64,000 nt of DNA from Bemisia tabaci (lineage: Eukaryota > Arthropoda > Insecta > Hemiptera > Aleyrodidae): the NCBI RefSeq assembly GCF_918797505.1, contig NC_092797.1:13157372-13221371 (forward strand), read 5' to 3'. Of the stretch, positions 11,877-23,900 are shown one piece after another. The notes below the pieces were generated by a model. It was not told the DNA's origin. It did not search any database and was given only the letters and a program-made list of their open reading frames with translations. Position 1 is the first letter of the stretch, and the number at the start of each line of letters is the position of its first letter. The position numbers were made by a program, and so were the translations under genes.

Positions 11877-11985
11877 AATTGGGGCCTTCAAATTAAATTC
11901 GTAGAGCCTGATGATGCAGGAATGTACGAATGCCAAATTTCAACTCATCCGGCTGTCAGTATATTTGTCGAGCTGAAAGTAATCG
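11877..11985 (+). CDS. dpr: dpr-like exon: end of first Ig domain
   Basis: The acceptor is TTGCAG and the donor is G|GTGAGT. The exon translates as NWGLQIKFVEPDDAGMYEC followed by QISTHPAVSIFVELKVI. LQIKFV is Ig strand E, DDAGMYEC holds the cysteine of strand F, and the rest is strand G and the interdomain linker. It ends in phase 1, which fits the AG that begins the next exon (GAG, Glu). Codon use is AT-rich like the surroundings. Confidence 0.85.
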
Positions 11986-14900
11986 GTGAGTAATTTTCTC
12001 TTTTCTACATGTTACATTTGCACTCAAGGTGGTCTTTTCTTGATGCACTTCACTTACTAAGTGCATAGTGAGACAACGTTTTTCTTCGCACGTATTTTTT
12101 CCCCCTTCGCATGTCTCAACTCCCAACTTTTCTAAATGTCGCAGGCAGCAGTCCAATTATCCAGAATTTAAGAAAAGTGCAAGCCCAAAGATACACTAAA
12201 GAAATCCCAGTTTGAATCGTTATTTGATGGTTTCGTTACCACGTCATTTATTAAGAATTCGTATTCTTTAAGCAATTTTCCTCTTTTTTCTGGATGACAG
12301 AAAATTCTAAAGAAATCTCATGGCACTCGAGTATTCTCTTTCTATTATGTAAAAAAATTAGTTTACTTCTAATTTTCCTAACTTTAAAATAAATTAGTAT
12401 AATTTTTACTGTTCATTTTACGTAGATATTAAAACCGTGGATTGTGGGTCGGACCATGAGCAGGCCTGAGTGACAGCCTCCAAGTATGATGAAATCTTAG
12501 TGTCTGTAAAACTAAAGATAAGTCTCGTCAAAAACACTGAATGGTTGTGCAGCACTGGGCTCTGCTGAGAAGTTTCTTTCCGACTGTCCAATAAGAGCGC
12601 AACAATTTCCTTCAAAATTTTGCATATGCAACCCCACGACAGTCAAGTTACAATAGTTGCTGCTCCAATTCCTCGACTGCCTGAAGGCGTATTTTCAACC
12701 AAATCTTTTAGATCTTAATCGAAAGTAACAAAAAACTGCTGTCGTGGGGGTGCCTATCTCACGTTTTCAGGAGATTATTAACCTTTTGTCAGAAACCCAA
12801 TCGCACCGTCACACAGTGGATCGAGTCAAGTAGAGAGGTTGGACATGGAATTTGTGAATAAAACTGCAAATTTTTATGTTTATTTCGTCACATTTTTAAT
12901 TTTGAGAGGTGATTCTAGAAGAAAATTTTACGAGGAAATCAATGAAACCACTTTCAGAACATCAAAGTTTTGTATAAACGGAGTTATAAGCGTTTAAAGT
13001 TTCCAAATTTTGTCCGACCTCTCCTATTGACTCGATCCACTGTGCGTCACATTGACGTATCTACCAGCTGACAAGAAGATAAGATGACGGCCGCCGCCTA
13101 TTCGGAAACGTAAGCCAATGTTGCAGATGTAACGTTTTCTTCCTAACACAACATTGCGTTGGTTGGATTGGAAGCCACTGAGGGGTCCCAAAAATATTTT
13201 GTCCACGGTTGGAGCGGAGTGTAGTTTGTCCTTCAGAAGGGTCTTAATTGAGTCTCTCGGTGTCGATCAAGTAGCCGCTCATCTTGAGCGATGAAAATTC
13301 GGACGTCAAACATGACGTGCTCATCGGGCGGGATCAAATTTTATAGGAGGCAGCGCAGAGCCGAATTCGATTCCGATATTGTGCCTAGTCCGAAAACTCC
13401 GTTTTATTTGTGCCGTGCTGCGAGGCCGATTTTCTGTGAAACCCGCCGAGTTTTGCTTCTGACCCACGATCCAAGTAGCAGTGATCGCGATAAGTTGCGA
13501 TTTTATCGATGAATGTAACGCGATTTTGTCAAAGTTGATTTATTGCAATATTTTTGTATACGAATTGCGATAAATTGCGTAAACTTGCAAGGAAATCGCG
13601 ATTTATCGCAGTATTATTGAACAAAAAATCGCGATAAATTGAGATAAAAAATCGACTTTACAGAGATAGAATTGCAACAAGATCGAGGATAATTGCTCAG
13701 ATGTTGACGAATCTAGCGACTTTATAGTCAAAAAGTCGCAACTGAATTGCAAAATATCGCGATTTTTCAACGGAAAAATCGCGATATATCGCGGCTTTAT
13801 CAGCGATGAAGTCGTTAGGATTATCAACATCCGAGCGATTATTCTCAATCTTATCGCTATTTTATCGCCCGGCAGTTTATCACGATATAATCGAGATAAA
13901 AAACAAGATATATGACAATTTAATCTCAATTTAATCGACAAATATTAATCGCAATTTTATCGAACCGAAAATTGCGATGTACAGCGATTTAATCGCGATA
14001 TTTCGCAACTTATAATTCAATAATGTGGTGCTAAATTGTTACCGATATAATCGCGATAATTAACCGATAAAATCGCTATTTATCACGATCACTGCTACTT
14101 GGGACTTGAGGACCTGGAAACAACCGAGAAATGCCAGGATCAAGCCAGGATTCTAAATTTTTGGTTTCAAAAACCGAAAATTTAGTTCGCCAGACAGAAT
14201 TTTTTGAATCGTAAGTTGACCGAGCTTCTTTTCGGTGTACGGTTTTCTAGCTGTGACGGAGAGCTAAGATATTTTTACAATCTGATTTGGCTACGCCGAT
14301 CGTGATGAGGAGGGACGGATGAGGTGATTCGATTACTGATCCCGATCTAATTTAGGAGACTCCATGAAGGTGGCGGGAAGAAAGCGAGATGGGGACGAAT
14401 CAGTCCATGGCTGGAATTCGGTTGAGGTGTCGAGCAAGTCTGAAAAAGGGAAACTGAAAAAAAAAACCTCTTGTGGTGTCTTGGTTGGCCGGATGACTGA
14501 ATTGTTCACTGCTGACCGTAAAAAATGTGAACTGCATTTTGCTAAAAGGAAACAAACTATGTTGCTAAAATAGAGCCAGCAATGTTTTTATGATAAAATC
14601 ACTGTAAATTAGATCGAACTTTTGAGTTGAATTTGACAAGTTTTAGTGCGTTTGTCGTATTATGAAGAAAGAAAAGGTTGAGGTGTCGAGCAAGTCTGAA
14701 AAAGGGAAACTGAAAAAAAAAACCTCTTGTGGTGTCTTGGTTGGCCGGATGACTGAATTGTTCACTGCTGACCGTAAAAAATGTGAACTGCATTTTGCTA
14801 AAAGGAAACAAACTATGTTGCTAAAATAGAGCCAGCAATGTTTTTATGATAAAATCACTGTAAATTAGATCGAACTTTTGAGTTGAATTTGACAAGTTTT

Positions 14901-17900
14901 AGTGCGTTTGTCGTATTATGAAGAAAGAAAAGGTAATAGAGATCCGTTTCCGATTGGCCTCCTATTTCTGGGGTGTCGAGGAATGCAGTTATCGCGGACC
15001 AATGGAAAAAGCAGGCTTTTGTCAAATGCCTAGTCGAATAGTCAAATATTTAAACTTAGGTTAAAATTCAGATTATTTTCCTAATTTTGGACAAAATAAA
15101 TTATCTGCTCTTTAGAGAAAGAATTTTCCGTAAAAATGTGCATCACACAATGTTATTGTAAACGACTTTCATCCCCTTCATGCACATCCATCTTAAAATT
15201 TTCATCATGTCATAGAACACAGAATTCTTAAAATTTTAACTTGAAATATTTATGTATAAGAAGCATTTAAAGAGGAAAGAGCAAGAAAAGTTCGTTTTCG
15301 ATAAGAAAACATATACTGCGGTGCTTGATTTTGTACCCTACCTTGTGATCCATTTTTTCCCCTTTCTTTTTTCTTTTTTATATTGTAAATTAACAATTGA
15401 ACAAATTTATATACACATTCCTCGACTGCTTTAGTCTTTACAAATTTGTTTTTAACATGAAATAATCAAAAATAACTGATGGTTCCATTAAGATTTTAAG
15501 ACGCTGAAGGTTTTACTTATTTTGCTAGCTTTAAATTGCTATGTGATCCATTCTAATGCAGGCTATTTATTAGCACCCACCGGGGGTAACCGCGTAGCAG
15601 CTGGAGGGGGACCACCAATTTGCCATAAAATTTACTTTGTGTCAGATAGGCTGTGCAGGTTTTCAGCCACCGCGCTCCAGCACGACCATCCGGAATTTTA
15701 TGGCTAGTTAATTTTATCGCCTCCTCAAATCGCAGAGTTTACTCGAGAAAGGACGCAAACCTCCTATGGATCCCCGCATCACTTACGACCTTTCTCAAAT
15801 AAGCCGTCCAATCGGAGGGAGCGGGCTTCTAATTATTTCGCCCGGTTTCTTAGCGTCTAGCGGCGCTGCGGGCGCGGGACGCAACCAGCGCGACGGCGAC
15901 GCTGCAAGGAAATTCCCGCCGCGAAAGTTAGTTAATTCATTCGCGCAACAATCAAAATGGGTTGCGGGCCGGATCCGTCGGCCAACTTGGTCCGAGCGCC
16001 CGGAGTAAATAAAATCCGTTTCAATTTGTAATTTAAATTACAACAGCGCCCGATGTAAATACGCCCCACAGACGCGCTCTTGCCGCGCGGAGCAGCTTTT
16101 TGTCGCCGTCGCGTCGAGCGAGCGCTGAGGTCTCCCATTTTTGCCGGTCGAAATTTTGGGGGAAAAGTAAGGATTGTGATCTAACCACAAGGAGTATTTA
16201 CAATCACACGGAGAAAAATACTTCGTGCGTGGGACCCAAAGTAGAGGTCAATGGATCTCTGAAGTTTTCGGATTGAGCATCTGAACACTTAAAGTCTAGC
16301 TGCTGAAGTTCAGGTCTGACATCTGAAACTTCAGGTCTGACATCTGAAACTTAAGGTCTGGCATCTGAAAATTCAGTTCTTACATCTGAAGTACTTCAGA
16401 TGTGAGAACTGAGGTTTTTCGGATGTGAAAACCGAAGCATTTCAGATGTAAGAACTGTAGTTTCAGATGTGTGATCCGAACCTCGACAGCTAGACCTTAC
16501 GTGTTCAGATGCTTAATCTGAAAACTTCAGAGATCCATATGACCGAAACTTCGGGTACCACGCACGAGGTTTTTTTCTCCGTGTAATCAGGGTGATCCAA
16601 GGTTAAACAGCCAGACTGCAGGAGCGTGTTATATGGGTCAAAATTAGATTTTTTTGTCAAAAAGTTTTAAGTTAAAAAGTTTTTTCCCCAAAATTGTTCC
16701 CAGTCGGAGCTACGGCCCCCCAATATTTTGGAAAGTAAATAGATTTTCCCAAATTTCGGCAATGGTTGTGAACCAGATCTCATGAAAATTTGTATTTTTC
16801 TGTACTTTTATGCCCTGAATTCATAAATGATCTAAAAGAAATCGAAATCTCAATTTAAAGAGGGGGTTTGGGGTTGTTTCGGCTCCTGCAATCTGGCTGT
16901 TTAACCCTTGATCACCCTGTATACTTCAGAGTGAATCACGGACAGTAGGTCTACGAAAAAGAGGTCTACTTAAAAATGTCTAAACTTTTTAGTCTACACT
17001 CTAAATGTCTACAATTAAGAAGTGTACTTTTAGAATGCCTAAGAAAGTAAATGTCTACATATAGCCTGATATAGCGTGTCTATTAAAGGAAAATTAAAAC
17101 ACGATGATCCTTCTCCATGGAAACAACTAAAGAAGTAACTGATGTGAGTTCACTCTACCTATTCCATTCAGAAGTGAACTTTCTGAGTATGAACTTTTTT
17201 TTAGAGGACATTATTACGTATTTGTAGACATTTTCTTAGTGGACTTCTTAGTTCTAGACATTGTAAATGTAGACCAAAAAATTTAGACTTTCTGCTTGTG
17301 GACATTTTTGCTGGAGACCTTCTGTCTGCATACCTTCAGAGTAGAAACCCCGCACTAACAATCGAAGCCATGTGATCGAGTGAGGCAAAAGTTGAATTCG
17401 GAAACCAACGCTCAGGTTCGCCTGATAGTGGGACTACATTTTGCAATTAGGAATTATAAATTGTGCCTCAGTTTAAAACCATCGTATGTACCGTTAGTTT
17501 CTCTATTCAGGTAAGTGCTTTTACAGATGGGTCGGAAGTTATAGTTCCGAATTGCAAAATGAAGTCCAGTTCGTCATCTCCCGGACGAAGGAACGTAACT
17601 CCATTCCAAGGATGCCAAATTGACCCAAACAATTAATTCATTTTACAAAAATGTACCCGCGTAATTTTTATCCAATACATGTCTGATTTTTGCGTGAAAG
17701 CTGAGGAATCTTCAATCTTCACACCCGGAGATAATTGAGTTTCATTAAAGACCGAATTTCACTTATTAAATTAAAAAAATGAAATTTCTATTCAAGCTAC
17801 TCTCAGCGATCCAAGAAACAATGATGAAAACTTGAAATGCGATTTACGCGAAACGTGATTTTTAAGGTATGGTCCTTTCATCCAGAAAGCTCTCCAACTG

Positions 17901-20900
17901 AGCACCATCGTATGGGATCGTTAAGATCATTAGTTCTTTCGTGTTAAGTAAAAACCGAGTAACGTCAATACACGTTCTGAGTCGTTCTGTGTTTCTTGCA
18001 TAGCGCGGTTGATTTAGACTTCCACTTACGACAGAAGAATGGAGCATAAGAGCCTTGTTAATCGGTCATAATACCAACAAACTGAAAGGTCACTAATGCT
18101 TTTACAAGCCCTCACGTCGACCGGTGGTCCGTTCCAGGGCATCAATGATCCCTATAAGTTTGCTCGTATTTTAATCGTGCAACGAAAACCTTAGTGGCAT
18201 CATGACCCCTTCGAGGAGAACTTGAATCACTCAATTATGAGACGACCTACTTCTGAGGGAAATAAAAGTGCAAACGACAAAGAAACTTGTTGGAGCAAAT
18301 AGTTTTCAATGAGTTGGACGTATTTCTGCTAAAAGGAAGCAGAACCGGGTGGGAAAGAAGGAGTGTGTTTGTTAGTTGAGGGCCATAAAAATGGCGGTCA
18401 GCGCGAACCGCGCATTGGCCCCTACAAACCTAAGGAGATACTTCAAGCATTGCGCAGTGCGTGAAGTATCCCGTTAGGTTTGTAGGCGTCAGTGCGAGTT
18501 TTGCGCTGGCAGCACGCCACTCCGCTCTGTGTAAGGCTCTAAAACTCGCAGAGTAAGCGTTTTTCAACCCTTAATTTTGACATGTTTGCTCAATCTTCAT
18601 TGATTATTCTCATTTAAATTAATGGAGGAAAAAAAGTATTAAAGGAAAGTGTACTGTAGGTTTCGCACGTATTAAGTTGGTTCCCTGTCAAAATTGCGCT
18701 CTACCCTAAAACAGTTCTCGCGAATAATTCTCGGAAAGCTTTAAGAGTGTGCCATTTTTAATTGAATGGTATATTTCAGTGGGATTTTTTCTCACCGTAA
18801 TAAGACCTTGGAAAAAAATTTTGTGGAAAAATTTGACAACACGAGGTACTATATTCACCCGCTTCTAATTAGTTCGCCACCATCCCGCCGCAATGTTTCC
18901 AAGCTTCGCTTCGCCACACAGTGGATTGAGTCAATGAGAGAGGTCGGACAAAATTTTGAAACTTCAAAACCTTATAACTTCGTTAAAACAAAACTTTGAG
19001 ATTATAAAAGTGGTTCAATTGGTTTCCTCGTGAACTTTTCTTCTAGAAGTACCCCTCACAATTAAACATGTGACGAATTGAACATCAAAATTTGCAGTTT
19101 TAGCCAAACATTTCATGTCCGACCTCTCTAGTTTACTCGACCCATTGTGCGCCACGGTAAAGATACGATGATTAAAAATGGAGCTGGAAACCTGTAAGTT
19201 CCAGGGCTACAGGGGAAAAAAATAACGAGATGTGATTTCGGAGATTGCTTTGATGATGACATCACCCGAATCGTTCTTTCCGCTGTGTTTTCCATGTTTT
19301 CATGCTGTTTTTTTCTACCTTTTTTTTTTGTATTTCGTCGGGCCTAGCACGTAAACTTACTGTTTGCCAACGAGTTTCCGTTTTGCAAATGCATCCTTTC
19401 ATGTTTGCTCAATCCTCCCAGTCGTGCATTGTTGTCCTCCATGATTACTTTACGGGTCTTAGTTTCTCGGGCATGAGGTGGAATTTGGGCACGAGGAGTT
19501 TTGTTTTTCCTCGCTTTATTTCATTGAATGCAAGAATACTACTGATAATGTGAATCGAGGTATGCCCATAGAAAATGTGTGCCATGGACGAAGTTCTACT
19601 GCTAATCCATTGCTTTTCTATATGAACTTACGCTCTAAAAACAGACCGTTTGTGTCGCTTTGACATCAACATGTCTCAATCATGTCATCAATCTGCAAGG
19701 CTGTAGCGCTGAATTCCGAAATTAATTTTTCAGTGTATAGTTTTAGTGATTGTAAGTAGACTGGGTTACTTCGAAAAACTTAATTCGGATGTGGTTCAAT
19801 ACATATTACCGTATGTATGCCTTTACTTTACGCATCAACAATGAAACTGCAAAATCACGTACTTTGAGGAAGTTTTAGTTTAAGACGTGTTTTGTAACGT
19901 CACTGTTAAATGCCTTTATTTTTTCACTCATCAATATCAAATCTTGTTACATTATTATAAACCTAAAAATTTACAAAGCCTACAAACCTAAGAGGATACT
20001 TCACGCAAAACGCAATGCTTGAAGTATCCCCTTAGGTTTATAGGCGCCAATGCGCGTTTAACGCTTTGAAATAAATGTTGATGACTAAAATGCGAAACCA
20101 CGTATCCCCTTTGCGGCATTTCAACGTGGCTATAGAAGTCAAAGTATGAAAATCATAAAATTCATCCGAAAATAAAGAAAAAAGCATTGTAGCCATCAAA
20201 TTACCATATATTCTCAATACGGGCCTCGCAGGCCCGGGTTAGTCATTCGTGTAGGTAAAAACGGTCAGTCGTCTAAGGGTTAATCATCAACATCTATTTC
20301 AAAGTGCTAAGCACGCATTGGCGCCTACAAACCTACCGGGATACTTCAAGCATTGCGTAATGCGTGAAGTATCCTCTTAGGTTTGTGGGCTTTGTAAATT
20401 TGTTGGTTTAAAATAATGCTGTAAACGAACCAGATTTGAATTTTGTGTTCAATTGTTGCAGAGGCGATAGCGGAGATCGTGGGGGCGCCGGACCTGCACA
20501 TCAAGGGCGGCTCGCGGCTGCGGCTGGTGTGCGCGCTGCGGGACTCGACGGAGCCGCCGGTGTTCGTGTTCTGGTACCACGGGCCCCGCATGATCAACTA
20601 CGACCGCGAGCGCGGCGTCACCGTCCGCAGCGACCTCTCCGGCTCCGTCCTCACCGTCGAGGCCGCCAACACCTCCGACTCCGGCAACTACACCTGCACC
20701 CCCTCAAACGCCCGCCCCGCCTCCATCAACGTCCACGTCCTTAACGTCATGAACGGTGAGTCCGCAATAAGACGCATATCCCTCTCTCTCTACAGCACAT
20801 TGGAAAAAAAGACATTGGATCTAGAGTCCAGACTCTTGAAAACATTGACAAGAAAAAGGACTCTTGATTCAATCAGATTTTTGCTTAAATCAAAACGTAA

Positions 20901-23900
20901 TCCGCTCAAATTAAGAGGCTTGGTTCTTGATTTCAGCTTAAATCTGATTGAATCAAGAGAATTTGTTCTTGTCGATGTTTTCAAGAGTCTGGACTCCAGA
21001 TCCAATGTGGTTTTTTCCCAGTGCATGCTCCTTCTGAGGGTTGCCGGCGGTCTGGTAAACCTGAAAAGCCAGGAGATTTACGGTGGCCCCGAAAAGTCAG
21101 GAAGTCAGGGAGCTCATGAGAAAAGTCGGAGACTTTTTCGAGCAGTATTTGACAGAACTGTAAAAAGAAAATTAATCCGAGTTGATGTTTTGTTCGAAAG
21201 TCAGAAAATTCTAAAATTTTGGAATCCAGAAGTAGTAAAAAAAGTCACGGAATAAAAGTCAGGGAATTTCATAATGAAGAAATTTTGGAAACCGTGACTT
21301 TCTCACACTAACCCACCCGCTTAAAAAAATTAATAAACTGTCTGTGTTGGGGGAAATCGTGAGTCCTCATCTTCTCATTGAAAAATGCACTAATGCTTCG
21401 ACACTCTCTTCAAGTTCTACTGGGCAGATTTTCAAAAACTTTGTTTTCGTTTGACTCTTAAGACTTCAGGGAATACATGTTTGCCAGATAATACATAAAA
21501 CTTTCCGTGGAATATGAATGTATAATTAATGTAGGTTGCATTAATTGGGAACTTGAAAAATGGATTTCGCTTTGGAGCGCCCTCTACTTCGCATGATACT
21601 TTACGCATTGCCTCGAAAATACTTTAGTTGCCTATCGAGCCCGAAGAGAGGGAGATTTTATTAATTATTCCAAACATGATCTTGGATTGAAAATGATGCC
21701 ATGATACTTTTTAGCTGTACGAAACTTTTACTAATAATTACGCCATCAAAATTTAAGCAGTTTTGATTATATGAAGCTGTTTTTGGGTTCCATTCCAGAA
21801 CAGTTTACAGAAAGTGAAAAGGATATAATGAGAGTTGTGAGAGAAGATGAGGTAAAGTGACTTTTAGATTTTAAACAAAAGGTTTGCAAGGTGCAAAAAT
21901 AATCAGAGGCTATCCATAGCTAAGATCGCATGCTTAAATGCATCACTGAAATTTTGTCGGTGCAGTTTTTTACGTGAGCCAATGTGTGCCGTTATTGCCA
22001 AATGTCGAAAAAAGTAACAGGGAAAACGCGTTTTTTCTGGTCTTTCTCCCTATAAACCTTTCAGCAACAGAAACTGATGAAAATGATGTCAGAATAATTT
22101 GTAAGTAGCGGAAGAACTTACGAGGAGTATCGATCAGTTTCGAAGAAAAGTCTTGTAAAAGCACCCTCACGCTCTGGATTATTCAATACAGGCTATTTTA
22201 GGAAAGATGCACTTAAAAGTATTTGCAAGTGCTGAAACTATCGCTAATGCTGCAACTACAACAAAAGCTATTCGGAAACCTCCTTCCTCGATTCCGTGAA
22301 AGATCAGGATTCCAGCGGAGACCATCAATAGTTTTGAAAAGAGCCGTTTCAGTCAATTTATTTGAGTCTCTAAAGACCGCTTCGGCGAAAATCCGCGTTG
22401 AGCGTGATTTACAAAAACCCTAATCGAGTCTCAAAGCACAGCGTCCGCGGGCTTACGAGGGCTATGCACACTTAGGCAAGCAGAACCCCAACTTTAAATT
22501 ATTTTTTAACTGGATTAAAGTTTGAGGAACTCCCCCGCCCCGCCGCGCCCCAGTCTCGGGTGTCAGAATTTGTGTTCCGCCGTTTTATTGGTGAATAAAT
22601 ACAGGCCCTCAACGCCCGCGAAATGTGTGTGAGGAAGTTTTTAAATTAAAGCCCGGGAACTATGAATAAATTTGCCCGGGCTCCGCGGAGCTCAAACGAG
22701 GAACTTGCATACATTTTGAGGAGAAGTCGGGGCGAGAACACTTGTTAAACTATCCCAACTTCGAATTCGTCAAGGAGCGAGTTTCGAGCGATAATTTTCC
22801 CCGGCGAATCCGTATCATTAAGCCCGGGCATTATGCGAAAATGGCTCCCGAGAAACACCAAGACACCACTTCGGCCGGGATTTAAAAGTTTAATGTAGGT
22901 ATGAAAAAAAAAAGGAGAAATAGTGCCTCACCGAAAAAGAAAAAGGAGTTTGCGACGATATGCCGCACAGCGGATCGAGTCAATGGGATCCCAGATAAGA
23001 CGTAATATTTTTACAATATTGAGCAAATATTGTCAGTATTGTCGCAATATTTACACAATATTGACAATATTTTGATAATATTTTAATCAAAATTATTTTT
23101 TCAAAAAATATTTAAAGAATCTTTATTTAGTATTTTTAAAAATAATATGTTTACCCAAAATATTTTATTAATATTTTCACAGTATTGACACAGTATTTCG
23201 CAGTATTTTAAAGTAATGGCACAGTATTTATGCCAAAAGGAAATATGGTGTATACTTTTAACATTGGCTCAATATTTGACCAATATTGGCCCAATGTTTG
23301 CATAAAGAAGAAGAAGAATTTGACATCAAAATTTGCAGTTTCAGTAAAAAATGTCATGTCCGACCACTCTTATTGACTCGATCCACTGTGTGCCGTGCTT
23401 AGGGAGAGACGCCTTACAACCCTAGTAGCAGAGTTATATAAAAAATTTGTTTTTAAAAGTATAAACCGTAAATAACCACAAGCTAAAGAATATTCATTGT
23501 TTATGTAATGGATGTAAAGTTTTTTAGTTAAAAGTTTACTAAAAAACTTATTTTATTATGTAACCCTTAGTATAAAAGTTATATAACCAAATTCAAAGAG
23601 TGTATAAAATGAATTTTCATTATTCTTCCTGGCTGGTAGCGCACTCTAGTTATGAAGTGTGCAAGTTTTCATATGCGTTACTACCAGGTGGTGGATCATC
23701 GTAGAGTTGTGACTTACCTTAAATCCGCGCCGTCCTAGTCGGGATTAGAACCCACGCTTCGGGATGGAGTTGCAATCCGAAGTCCAGTACTTTACCACCA
23801 GACCAGCCAGGCTTGATATGAATGGGCCCCTAAATTCAATCTCTTAACTATCGCAGGCCTCTGAGTCCGTAATATTTTGTTTATTGACGGATTCTTATGA

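Noticed and set aside
15522..16138. Open frames in a GC-rich intronic patch
   Set aside because: Length is explained by the low stop frequency in GC-rich DNA. Both strands are open and no domain is recognisable.
20443..21255. 270-codon open frame through the second Ig exon
   Set aside because: Only 20,462-20,755 is exon. The frame runs on across a consensus GTGAGT donor into a CACTGG-family MITE by chance, and the final exon joins perfectly to the donor.
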